This document shows, piece by piece, positions 9,703 to 19,200 of a DNA stretch of 64,000 bases. This stretch comes from Diplonema papillatum (lineage: Eukaryota; Euglenozoa; Diplonemea; Diplonemida; Diplonemidae): NCBI GenBank assembly GCA_030068145.1, contig JAPJBO010000010.1, positions 124,001 through 188,000 of the forward strand, read 5' to 3'. Below the pieces are notes generated by a model, which was given only the letters and a program-made list of their open reading frames with translations, made no database searches and was not told the DNA's origin. Each line of letters starts with the position of its first letter. The first letter of the stretch is position 1. The translations under genes were made by a program, and so were the position numbers.

Positions 9703-11850
9703 ATGTCTGGAAGGAAGCGGGCGGCCACGGATATGGAGAGTGTGGGGTCGACAGAAGAAGAGGACAACGAGGAAGCAGAAGAGGTGGAAGAGGAAGAGGA
9801 CGAGGAAGAAGAAGAGGATGAAGAAGAGGAAGAGGATGACGATGACGACAACAACAGGTCGGGAAGGACAGTGCGCGAACAAGTGCATCATCTCGACGCC
9901 ACCGCGCTTGGGCGGGTGACAGTGGTCGACTCTTGCGGGAACTGGGACAGGCAACGGTCGCGACGTGAGTTCGGCGGTATCCGGGGTGTGACACTGCAGC
10001 TGCGTGACGAGCAGAGCGGGGTGGAGTGCGGGTACATCGCACTCATGCGAGCGATGGAGGGAAGTTTTGCGATGCCATCGGCATTGAACATTCTCAGCTT
10101 CGCCCGCGAACATTTCGACGTGCGTTGCAGGAGTGTGGCACGCTTACCGGAGCTGGACACTTATCAGGTATCGAGCTTCTGCCTCCAACACGGTATCGGA
10201 TTCCAGCCCAATCCGGAGACAGTGTACACAGCGCTGTACAACTGGGCCGTGCTGAGAGGAACCGGCTCAGTCGAGCGAGGCGAAGACCGACCCCACCCGG
10301 CCAACGTCGTGTTCCTGGCCAACCCGCGGGTTCAGAGCGGTGATCTCGGCCACTTTATGAACATTTTTTTTGGCGAGCCACCAAAAGAACAGGCGCCGAA
10401 GTCCTCCGCAAAGCCTGCACCGAAGCGCCCCGGCCGGCCACCAAAAGAACAGGCGCCGAAGCCCTCCGCAAAGCCTGCACCGAAGCGCCCCGGCCGGCCA
10501 CCAAAAGAACAGGCGCCGAAGCCCTCCGCAAAGCCTGCACCGAAGCGCCCCGGCCGACCACGAAAAGGACCGGCACAGAAGCCCCCCGCAAACCCAGCAC
10601 CGCGAGGCCGCCCACCGAATACTGAGAGCGCTGCGGTCAAGGCAGCAGGTGCAGCGATCAAGTCCTTGTCGTGGAGCAGCAAAGTCGAGCCCAACCTCGA
10701 ATTCCCTTTCAACGCCAAGAAGACCGGACCGAATCCGTCCTACGACCTTGATGAGGATTCCTCCCCCACTGACATCTTCAGATGCATGTTCACCGACCTG
10801 GTGGTCACCCAGATCATTGGGCACATGAGTGTGTATGCTGCAGGGAAAGAGGGTATCTCGTACGAAGCACCCGATATTGCGGAATTTCTTCGCTGGTGTG
10901 CTGTCACATACGCGATGGGGTTGTCCGTGAAACAGGATCTCTACTCGTACTGGTCCGTGGACCCTATCGAACAATGCGCGTTTTTTTCTGAAACCATGTC
11001 CAGGAAAAGGTGGCACGATATTCACAGGACGCTGCACTTCACAGACCCCCTCAGTGGAAAGAAGGAACACCCGGACCGACTCATCAAGATAAGAGATATT
11101 TTCCAGCTTGTGTCTCTCCAATGGCGGGATGTCTATGCTCCCGATAAAGAACTTAGCTTTGATGAGTCGATCATCAAGTACAAAGGTCGTGTCAGCTTCA
11201 AGCAATACATGCCCATGAAACGGCATCGATTCGGTTTGAAGTGTTTTGTTCTGGCTGAGTCACAGACTGGTTACACATTGGTATCGTCAGTGTATACCGG
11301 TAAGATTGACACGGATACTAACCCTGGCCCCGTGAACGTTGATGAGCGTGAACTTCTTGCAGCTGCGGCTCTGTATGCATACTCAGGAAGGCACATGTAC
11401 ATGGACAACTACTACACAAGCATTCCCCTCATGCTAAAATTATACACCTTGGGATTCCACGCGGCCGGAACTGTCCGCAAAAATCGGAACGGGATCCCAC
11501 TTTTTAGCAAGTCCCAAAAGCGCGGCCGCCCATCCCAAGCGGATAAGGCTGCGGCCCCGAAACGCGGCCATTGCCAGTATCGCCAAGGTTCGCCGATCAC
11601 GTTCTTGGAGTGGGTTGACAAGCGTGAAGTCCGCATGTTGTCAACACTCCCCATTGGAACAACAATGACCGAGCCATTCTGGAAACAGACACCCGCGTTG
11701 CGTGCAAATGCCATGTTCGTTTGGTCAAGACGAAATATGTCTGCAAAACATGTGGCGCGGCTCTGTGTCCCGCTCCGTGTTTTACCCGGTTTCACACCCT
11801 CAAGAACCACCATTACTACGAGCCGGAAACTCCTGGGACCCAGCGCTTGA
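9703..11850 (+). CDS. piggyBac transposase with N-terminal extension, catalytic core deleted
   Basis: The ATG at 9703 (MSGRKRAATDMESVGST) is the likely start. The frame is open 36 codons further upstream but has another ATG there only at 9646. Order of parts: an acidic Glu/Asp run (residues about 20-50); a globular domain at about 65-225 with Cys109 in VECGYIALM and His217 in GDLGHFMNI, a spacing seen in papain-like cysteine peptidases; three 20-residue repeats carrying KRPGRP AT-hook motifs (about 227-286); then the DDE_Tnp_1_7 core from about 353. Two of the three catalytic aspartates are visible: Asp487 in LSFDESI and Asp568 in YMDNYYTS. After VRMLSTLPIG the usual YN-x-M-GGVD-x-D section with the third aspartate is missing, and the frame leaves the domain. 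The peptidase resemblance is inference. Confidence 0.88.
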   Translation: MSGRKRAATDMESVGSTEEEDNEEAEEVEEEEDEEEEEDEEEEEDDDDDNNRSGRTVREQVHHLDATALGRVTVVDSCGNWDRQRSRREFGGIRGVTLQLRDEQSGVECGYIALMRAMEGSFAMPSALNILSFAREHFDVRCRSVARLPELDTYQVSSFCLQHGIGFQPNPETVYTALYNWAVLRGTGSVERGEDRPHPANVVFLANPRVQSGDLGHFMNIFFGEPPKEQAPKSSAKPAPKRPGRPPKEQAPKPSAKPAPKRPGRPPKEQAPKPSAKPAPKRPGRPRKGPAQKPPANPAPRGRPPNTESAAVKAAGAAIKSLSWSSKVEPNLEFPFNAKKTGPNPSYDLDEDSSPTDIFRCMFTDLVVTQIIGHMSVYAAGKEGISYEAPDIAEFLRWCAVTYAMGLSVKQDLYSYWSVDPIEQCAFFSETMSRKRWHDIHRTLHFTDPLSGKKEHPDRLIKIRDIFQLVSLQWRDVYAPDKELSFDESIIKYKGRVSFKQYMPMKRHRFGLKCFVLAESQTGYTLVSSVYTGKIDTDTNPGPVNVDERELLAAAALYAYSGRHMYMDNYYTSIPLMLKLYTLGFHAAGTVRKNRNGIPLFSKSQKRGRPSQADKAAAPKRGHCQYRQGSPITFLEWVDKREVRMLSTLPIGTTMTEPFWKQTPALRANAMFVWSRRNMSAKHVARLCVPLRVLPGFTPSRTTITTSRKLLGPSA
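10381..10560 (+). repeat. Three 60 bp tandem repeats coding for AT-hooks
   Basis: Three copies start at 10381, 10441 and 10501 and differ by one or two bases. Each encodes PPKEQAPKxSAKPAPKRPGR. A fourth, degenerate copy follows to about 10620. KRPGRP is the core of the AT-hook, a minor-groove DNA-binding motif. Confidence 0.9.
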
Positions 11851-11957
11851 AGAAACGAGGCGGCCGCCCTTGCAAGCAGGGGCGCCCTCCCACACTCAAA
11901 GGAGTGCGTCTGACGTATACCGAGTCTACTGATGAAAGTGACTGCAGTGGCCAGTAG
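11685..11957 (+). pseudogene. Frame-shifted C-terminal cysteine domain of the piggyBac transposase
   Basis: In a different frame from the main transposase the DNA encodes CKCHVRLVKTKYVCKTCGAA, then LCPAPCFTRFHT, the zinc-binding RING-like or PHD-like domain that ends most piggyBac transposases and binds the terminal repeats. A basic AT-hook-like stretch (KKRGGRPCKQGRPP) and a stop at 11957 follow. The frame change coincides with the missing third-aspartate region, so one deletion probably caused both. Confidence 0.75.
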
Positions 11958-12359
11958 TTGCGTGAACTGCCCACCTGCCCCGTACCTCAATTTCCTGCGT
12001 CTTGCCCGTTATCTCGCCATCACTCCAACCCCCTACCCCCGGAACGCACGCAAAATGACGTCTGCCGCCTTTCTTCTTCTCTTTTGCTCAAGCCCAACCT
12101 AGGAAGGAAATCTAAACCACGCAAGAAAACAAAAGATTGTCAAGGTTGCGGTGAAACGTTGTCGACGAATTAGAGACGGTCATAAGCGAGAAGACGATGA
12201 CAGACTAGTGCAATATCATGTCAAAATTTCGCCTTCCAAGGGCGGCAATGGAAAGATATGCTTCGAAATCGCAAAATTCCAGCCCCAGAATGCCCAAAAG
12301 AGCGAAGGCACTCTATAAAAATGAAAAATAGGAAAAAGTGGAAATTAACCTGTAGGTGC

Positions 12360-12374
12360 TTGGTCGGAGTTGGG
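12360..12374 (-). repeat. Right terminal inverted repeat of piggyBac
   Basis: TTGGTCGGAGTTGGG is followed directly by TTAA (12375-12378), the second copy of the target site. Confidence 0.93.
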
Positions 12375-12378
12375 TTAA

Positions 12379-13156
12379 AACACAAGACGTCCTAAGCTAC
12401 CCGGTAAAGGGTTCGGACGAGCTCTCACGACCACGATACCTACGCAACGCAAAGTATGTTGACACACACACACACACGCACACGTCATTCCAACTCTTTT
12501 TCCAAATTTGAACTCTGTACCGTTAAAAGTAAAAGCTTTTGTATGACAGAACGTATTAAAGAGCAACGCGGCACGCGGTTACGAATACGTGACCTGCAAG
12601 TGGTAGGCAGGCAGCAGAAGCGCAGTACAAAATACTGTTTCACGAGGAACGTACAGATGGGTGAAGCCACCTCGCCGCTCGAAGTCCCTGCGCGAATGCT
12701 CTTCGAACGAGCAGCGGAGATCATTCGTACGAGGACTTTGCCCGTGAGGATGCGGCTTCGCTCTGTATCGGAGACAGCACATTGATAGACGGCCGAGCAA
12801 CAACTGTCATGCAAACCACTCACGCAGAGTCACTGTGTTCTATCGGAGGTGGGGGTCTTTAAGCTCCTATCGGAATGACGGTACAGTCATGGTAAAGTGG
12901 CACTCCCCGCAGTGCTGCCTGCTGTCCGGAAGATGTGCGACCGTGTTCACCCTGTCTTAGTGTAATCTCTTGGCGCAATCACGGAGCTACAAGCAACAAT
13001 GGGTGGTTTATTTTCCTTTTTCGAGTTGTACTTTTACGGACTCTTGTACAGCGCATCGCGGCGTCTTGCGGCCCAAACCTGGAGGTGTGCCAACTTTAAC
13101 TGTCGACGACTGCAGCGGCTGGTGTGCAGGAGGTTCTGCTACTGGAAAACGACAAA
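12379..13156. other. Intergenic, no gene seen
   Basis: About 780 bp between piggyBac and the 3' end of the histidine phosphatase gene. A short CA microsatellite lies at 12462-12484. Frames on both strands are short and not convincing. Confidence 0.5.
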
Positions 13157-14026
13157 TCAGTCGGCGGCCTGCTCGCTGAGGTCACCGGGATTCCACGAAC
13201 CGACAACGGACCATTGCGGGCCTTCTTGACACAGGGCGCTTTCCGCCTTCTGCAGTTCGAAGACTTCGGTGTACTTCACGCCGGCTGGCCTGCTGCTGTT
13301 TGCCGTCAGGGCGGCGACGGCTTGGGTCGTGACGCCTCCGTGCCCGATTAAAATGATTGCCTTCGCCTTCCCGGACGTTTTGTCGAGGTTGCGCTCCTGG
13401 AAGACAACGTCCATGAGTGTCGAGTGCACGCGTTGCAGCATTGTGCGCGGCTCGCCCGTGCGCTGGTCCACTTCAATGGCATCTGGTTCCCTGTAATCGA
13501 CAGCCGTGACAGACGCATATGAAAGGTCGATTCGGCGCGAAACAGACATGAGGTCGGCCGGTGATAACAGCGTCGGCCGACATACGCCTTCGAAGATGCG
13601 TTCCGATTGCCGAGGGACAGACGATGCGTGCGTGCGGAGCATTCGCGTGCGAACAGCTGTGTCGGTCTCTGTCAAAGCCATCTCGATCGATATTTTCGCG
13701 TCTTGGCCGAAGCCTTCGATGACTTTGTCCGCGGTTTGCACGGCGCGGACGAGCGGCGACGAGTACACAACAATCTGCTCTTCGTCGCTGATTCTGCTGC
13801 GCAGGTACTGCCCCAAGGCGATGCCTTGTTGAAACCCGTCGTCACTGAGCGGAGAGTCGTGCGGGCGAGAAGACATGGCCGCCCAGGTCGGGTCCACATG
13901 GTCTTGCCTTCGACCGTGCCTTGCCACGAATACCCGAACCTTGCTTTCGGCCAGGGAAGCAGCCCATCCTTCGTCCCCACAGGAGCCGACCCCACCCAAT
14001 AAAATCGCAAGAAGTCCCGCAAGCAT
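13157..14026 (-). CDS. Histidine phosphatase superfamily protein, secretory
   Basis: A complete single-exon frame of 289 codons. The N-terminus MLAGLLAILLGGVGSCG is a hydrophobic signal sequence or anchor. The catalytic RHG motif follows as VFVARHGRRQDHV, with the nucleophile in ARHG. Then come the family signatures SPLSDDGFQQGIALGQYL and VVYSSPLVRAVQTAD with the second catalytic arginine, an EGVCRP segment, and the second catalytic histidine in IILIGHGGVT. All four expected active-site positions are present, so the enzyme should be active. Proteins of this size in the phosphoglycerate mutase-like branch act on phosphoproteins, sugar phosphates or nucleotide derivatives; the substrate cannot be told here. 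The leader suggests an ER, secreted or plastid-routed product. Confidence 0.9.
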   Translation of the reverse strand: MLAGLLAILLGGVGSCGDEGWAASLAESKVRVFVARHGRRQDHVDPTWAAMSSRPHDSPLSDDGFQQGIALGQYLRSRISDEEQIVVYSSPLVRAVQTADKVIEGFGQDAKISIEMALTETDTAVRTRMLRTHASSVPRQSERIFEGVCRPTLLSPADLMSVSRRIDLSYASVTAVDYREPDAIEVDQRTGEPRTMLQRVHSTLMDVVFQERNLDKTSGKAKAIILIGHGGVTTQAVAALTANSSRPAGVKYTEVFELQKAESALCQEGPQWSVVGSWNPGDLSEQAAD

Positions 14027-14855
14027 CTCGTTTTTCCTGGTTACAGTTGAGGTTGCGGTGAATCACCACAGTAAACACCGAAACCACCTTTGATGCGTCA
14101 CGGATTTCGGGTTTGAAGCTGGCGGCAAGCGGATGATTCAAGCTCGAAATAGCCGCCAGGGGACGATGATGATTTTACCGCGCTCAGCCTTGGCAGAAGG
14201 CACGATATCTACGCTTCCTGACACTGTCGGTGTCGCCACGAGCGGATCCATTTGGTAGACGTCCAGTTGGGTGTGGATTTGGTGAAGCCTGAATGGGGCT
14301 CCTATTGAACGCATCAGGTTGCAGTCGAATGCGGCTGGGCGCCTTCATTTTTGTCGCCAGGGGGGTCAGCATCCACTGCCAACGGGACTCGAACGAACGC
14401 AACGGAGGGGAAATGAAGTGCGAGAAAAGACTTGACCAAACCTCGCGGCACACCTCGAAAGCAAGGTCTTCGGCGTGCTCGGCGCTTTCGGAAGGGATCG
14501 GGAAGAAAAGTGAGGACGTCCCCGGACTCGTCGCTGTCGTTTTCTTGTGCTCTTCTTTGCTTTTTTTTTTTTTTTTTTTTTTTTTCCTTCTTTGCTTTTC
14601 TTTTTCTTTACTCCCCTTCGCAAGGCGCAGACGCAAGCGTCTATGCGCGGGAAGTTCTGATCATGATTCACCTGAAATTTCCCCCCAACCGATTCAGGAC
14701 TTCTTAGGAGGGGGTGGCGGGGCGATCACGTGTGTTGGTCTGAAAGCATCGGTCATTCGTGGCTAGCTTGACCCCCTGCAAGACACGCGCACAAACACAC
14801 AGTTGCCATAGTGATCCGCTTCGCGGTGATCGGGACCGGCCGCAAAAGGGGTCAC
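14027..14855. other. Intergenic, no clear gene
   Basis: About 830 bp upstream of the phosphatase gene. It holds an uninterrupted T run of 23 bases (about 14563-14585), so a minus-strand frame here is Lys-rich only because of that run. A possible minus-strand exon around 14300-14530 (ESAEHAEDLAFEVCREVW) could not be confirmed. Confidence 0.4.
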
Positions 14856-15024
14856 CTGGCTTTTCGTGACAACTTCAATGTGATATCTGAAGCCCACACC
14901 GTAGAGTCCGGCCCAGAAAAACGCCGAAGAAATGTAAAAACGGGGGTTTTCCAGGAGGCTTTTCGTGTTGATCTGCAATGCTTTTAGCTCAATCGTGTCT
15001 AAGCTTTCGTACGTCGTAACCACA
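14856..15024 (-). CDS. Candidate exon of a membrane protein
   Basis: On the minus strand a pyrimidine-rich acceptor (TTCTTACTACAATAAG) leads into VVTTYESLDTIELKALQIN, then FYISSAFFWAGLYGVGF, which would make a membrane segment, and HIEVVTKSQ. It ends at CAG/GTGACC. A hydrophobic frame immediately upstream (VLRLWIVCSTGWTVYEITL, about 15085-15150) may be the preceding exon. The family is not recognised. Confidence 0.35.
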
Positions 15025-15277
15025 CTTATTGTAGTAAGAAAAAGAACGTGAACGGCAAATAATGAAGACGGGTAGCGTGATTTCGTATACGGTCCAGCCG
15101 GTGGAACACACGATCCAGAGACGCAAAACCTTGGCGTTGGGGCACCAGTCGTCGTGGCGCAGTCCCTACGGTAACACAACGGTATTCCGCCACCACTGGA
15201 ATAATGGGGCTATTCGGAGGGAACCTGCGGAAAAGATCATCGGCACCAGAAAGCCACCCTACGTCGGTATAAAGGTG

Positions 15278-15301
15278 CCCCCCCCCCCCCCCCCCCCCCC
15301 C
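15278..15301. repeat. Poly-C tract, 24 bases
   Basis: An uninterrupted run of cytosines follows GGTG and precedes GGTTGTTCGC. It could adopt an i-motif or, on the other strand, a G-quadruplex. Confidence 0.9.
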
Positions 15302-15781
15302 GGTTGTTCGCACACGGCGGACTCCCTCAATGCGGGAGTGACCCCGATCGCACAAGCGACGGCACAAAACCTCCCCCATCCGGTAGGGGAGTCCGCCGTG
15401 CAGCTATCCCACACACCGCTTGCGCCTCAAACGTTGTGCCGCTCTTTTTTCATTTTCATTTCTCTTTCTCAGAGCTGTGAGCCGAGTTTCTGCGTTCGTG
15501 ACGCAAGCTTGGTGCAAACTCGGTCTGGTTGGAACACAGGGGCGGGACGTTGATTTTACCCCACTGACAGTTCGACGGCAGTACCAAATGGCACGAGAAG
15601 ACACCCCCCGTTCCTTGTCCCTGATATCTACGCCTTGTTCGTAGGACAGTTCCGTGACGCTAGAACGTTGAGAGAGGAAATACCGTATTCACGCGGGGGA
15701 AAAAAAAATGCGGCAGAAGGGGCTTATCGGCAACGTTTCCCTTTTTTTCCTACCACCGTACCTACCTGATCAATGCTGCGT

Positions 15782-16100
15782 CTACAAGATCCCGGGGGCA
15801 CACCTTTCCCTACCCGGGTATTCCGGGGGGTCTGCGCAGCTTTTGGCTTCGGCGGGGCAAGCCGCCTCGTTGGGAGCAGAAAGGTTGAACAGTTGGGTAA
15901 CGGGGGCTCTCGGTGACGTAGACAAGCGCCGATTGAGCTTCGGGGGAGCTGCGTCAGCAACAGACGTTTTCGTCGTGTTTCCGACGATCCCAGCTGAGGG
16001 GATGCAGATTGCCTTCATTTCTTTCCCGCTGTTCGACGTGCTACGTAAGATCAACGACATCCTCTTCAGCCCTCTCGCAGTGCCAATGAGAGGCTTCGTC
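15782..16100 (-). CDS. Weak candidate exon downstream of eIF2B beta
   Basis: A minus-strand frame reads RGLKRMSLILRSTSNSGKEM, then KAICIPSAGIVGNTTKTSVA, and becomes Ala/Pro/Ser-rich before a stop. It could be a first exon of a neighbouring gene or part of a disordered protein. No homology is recognised and no splice sites were settled. Confidence 0.22.
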
Positions 16101-16214
16101 AGACCGCCACTGGTTCGCTACAAAACAGGAAGCACCGAACAAACGCATGGCAGATGGAAGCCAGGCTCAGTATTGCGCTGTATGAGGGATCCGATTTCCA
16201 ACCTCCGAGCAGCG

Positions 16215-19200
16215 CTACAGGTCGCTGTCCTCGGGATTGTAAAGTTGCAGGAGGAGTCGGTAGATGTAAGTGGGAGCGTACGCACAGCCGAGGTCGTCGT
16301 TTGTGATGAAGAGGGCGATGAGCTCGGGTGGAATGTAATCCACCGAGGCGTTCAGAACCTGGACCCAGTTGTCCGGGTCGCCTCGCCCCGCAGCGGAGAG
16401 CACAGCGTCGTAAGGCAGAATCTCGCTGGGGTCCCGCAAACGTCCGAACTCGCAGAGATCCGTCGTCGATGGGTAGATGGGCGTGATCTTGATCATCGCC
16501 GTGCACACAATCACAGGCACCCGGTGGTACTGCGCCGCCACGGCCACTCCGTGGCTCCCCGCTGGTGCAATAAGACCGCCGTTCGCCACCACTAAATACG
16601 TGCCGAGCACAACCTTGCTCACACGCGCCATATACGCATACGCCAGCGTGTCGGGAATGATCGTCGTCTCGACTTCTGCGAGGGTAATGAGTTGCTTGAG
16701 GCTAGCAGGTCCGTTAAAAGAAAGGAGGGCTAGGGTTTAGGACTCGCAACCAACTGTCAGAGGGCACTTGGTAGTGACATTCACTGTCACAGGGCACCAC
16801 CTTAACTGTCACAGGACACATACTTTCTCGACGGAGACAATGCAAACGTAGGGGAGAAGAGCAAGCTCGTTTTCATTCGCGACGGCACACGTCGGCAGCA
16901 TCGTAAATGCGCCTGAAACACTGAGGTAACATACCGTTTTCTGCCAGCTTCTGCGCAAGCTTGTGCCCTTTGCACTCCGGAGCTGCTTCGCACACGATGA
17001 CTTTGAACTTAATTTTCTTCGCAGCGAACAAGAGGAACTTCTCAACCGTTTGGGAGTAACCGTAGGTTAGGATCACCTCGCTGTTGGGATGGGAATTGGG
17101 GGTGACATGAGGTTTACTCTCGCGTATGTCGTGAGCAGCACAGACTCAAGAGGTCGCAGCTTACGTTCAAAACAACTGCGCCTTTTCGTGGCACGTCGAG
17201 GAAGCCAACTTACGGGAGATGTCATAGTTTATGCGCGGCAACTGCCTGGCGTCTTGCTAGCTTCCCCGTCGCGAGTTTATGCGGCAACTGCCTGGCGTCT
17301 TGCTAGCTTCCCCGTCGCGAAGCCATTGCTTTGCCCTAGGCCCAGACTCCTTGTTCAAGACACGCTTGAGGAGGCAGACCGTGTCATCTGCCGATTTCTA
17401 ACAACACGCTAGCTTTTTCGTGGTGCTCGGTTCGGACATTCCCACTGGCAATATTTTATGAGCCGGTCCATCCTAGACCGAAGAATACAGCACCGGGCAA
17501 TTCGATGCAGCTCTCGGGACTAGGGATGGACCTGATAGACTGCGGTGGACCGTGATTCACTGTGATCAACAGCGGCAGGCACTCGATGCAGTTTCAAGAG
17601 ATAGGGGACCGGCTCAATATTTTGCCTCGCATGGTTCAGAATAAGCGAAAGCTCGCCATCCCTACCAAGCGTGGCTGTACAAACCCGATGAAGGAAGGTG
17701 GTAGAACAGATGCGTAGTTTTGTTGCACTCATTTTACTTGTTCGTTGTCAAAAACGTATTGCATTGAGGTCTTACATTGCGCGCAACAAAACATAGAACC
17801 AATTTCGGCAAAAGAAAATAGGCATACCCTTCGGCTATGTGCTCCGGAGCCTGCTTTTGGATGTTCTTGTGCACGTCGTCGAAGTCTTGCATGAAATTGT
17901 TTGTGAGATGCTCCATGATGTTGTTTTTGAGCTGGAAGAAATTTATCCGCTCCGTTTGCGACAGCGCAGTGGCCGCCGACGCGATGGTGGATGCGATTTG
18001 CGAGTCCTGTGGCGTTGTTTGAGGGATTTTGTGTGGGTCAAAAATCATGACCGGGTGTGGATAAGTGTGACGAACAGCGCCTTTTGTGGTCAGACGATTC
18101 TGAGAAGGAGAGAGAGACGAGTTAGAGTGCAGGGACCATCTCTCCGGGGAGTATCCGGTCGCCCCACTACTGTTCCGTACGACTACGGCGGGCGTAAGTC
18201 GTTACGTCGTGGGCGCGGAGCGAGCCAAAGATGATTGTTGCACCGATGGTGGCGCAGCCGGAGGCGTTCTGACTGACGGACGAGACCGCCTGGCAGGCGT
18301 GTGTGTTGACACCCTGTTTCGCGGGCTCTCCTCCTTCTGATTTGCCGGCACGCTGCGAGTTCCGCGATTCCTTTTGGGATGAAAGGCGGGATCCTGTGGT
18401 GGCTGGTGGAATGCCAGCTTCTACGTTAGGCGATTGCTTTCTTTTCTTCCTGCGGCGTTGGCTTTACGGAGGTACAATCCGTCGCAACAGCCCTTTCACT
18501 AACGGAACTCATTATTATTATAGGCGTATGCCCGGCTCATTAGGTGTATGCCCGGCTCTTTTTGTGCATGAGGCTGGCCTGACCAGCTTCAGCTCCTGTC
18601 TGCTTCACAGCTTGAGTGCAGCATCCAAGCTGCACTGTTCACAAGTCGCCGTAGGAGTACAATGATATGATAATAAGCCGGTTCACTCCTGTCCCCGAGA
18701 ACTGCATCGAAAGTGACCGCCGCTGTCTATCACGTTGCACCACGGTCTGCAGGTCAGGTCGAATGAGTGCAAGCGCCTGAAGCACGACACAGTACGATCG
18801 AAAAGGTATGAGAGAGAGAGAGAGACGAGTTAGAGTGCAGGGACCATCTCTCCGAGGAGTATCCGGTCGCCCCACTACTATCCCGTTTTACTACGGCGGG
18901 CGCAAGTCGTTGCGCCGTGGGCGCGGAGCGAGCCGTGGCCCTGTCAAAGATGATTGTTGCACCGATGGTGGCGCAGCCGGGGGCGTTCTGACTGGCGGTA
19001 GGTATGATGAAGTCCGACGTAGTCAGGCACAAAACTGGGCATCCCCGCATTGAATATATTTCGAAGCATAGATTTCGCCAATTCGCTAAAAAGCTGCAGC
19101 ACACCAAAGCCGGGTTGAAGGTGCGCGCAAGCTTGTCGTCATTGGTGGAGAGGGCCAGGTCCTCGTGCTCGTCTTCCTGTTCGTGCGGCTTTGATTCCTC

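Larger units (their letters stand above)
9432..12374 (+). mobile_element. piggyBac DNA transposon with intact ends
   Basis: The 2,943 bp element is bounded by TTAA on both sides (9428-9431 and 12375-12378), the target duplication that defines piggyBac. The terminal inverted repeats are CCCAACTCCGACCAA and its perfect complement, 15 bp. Next to the left end is a 22 bp perfect palindrome. A direct CTGTAGG-GTGCT motif occurs near both ends. The single gene encodes a transposase with an extra N-terminal region, but the core is internally deleted and the frame shifts before the C-terminal cysteine domain. Intact ends and near-identical internal repeats point to a fairly recent insertion. As it stands it would need transposase from elsewhere to move. 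Confidence 0.93.

Noticed and set aside
10267-11226. 319-codon minus-strand frame inside piggyBac
   Set aside because: It is the complement of the transposase gene; its Cys/Arg-rich repeats mirror the AT-hook repeats.
14366-14640. Lys-rich minus-strand protein
   Set aside because: The Lys run is the translation of a long T homopolymer.
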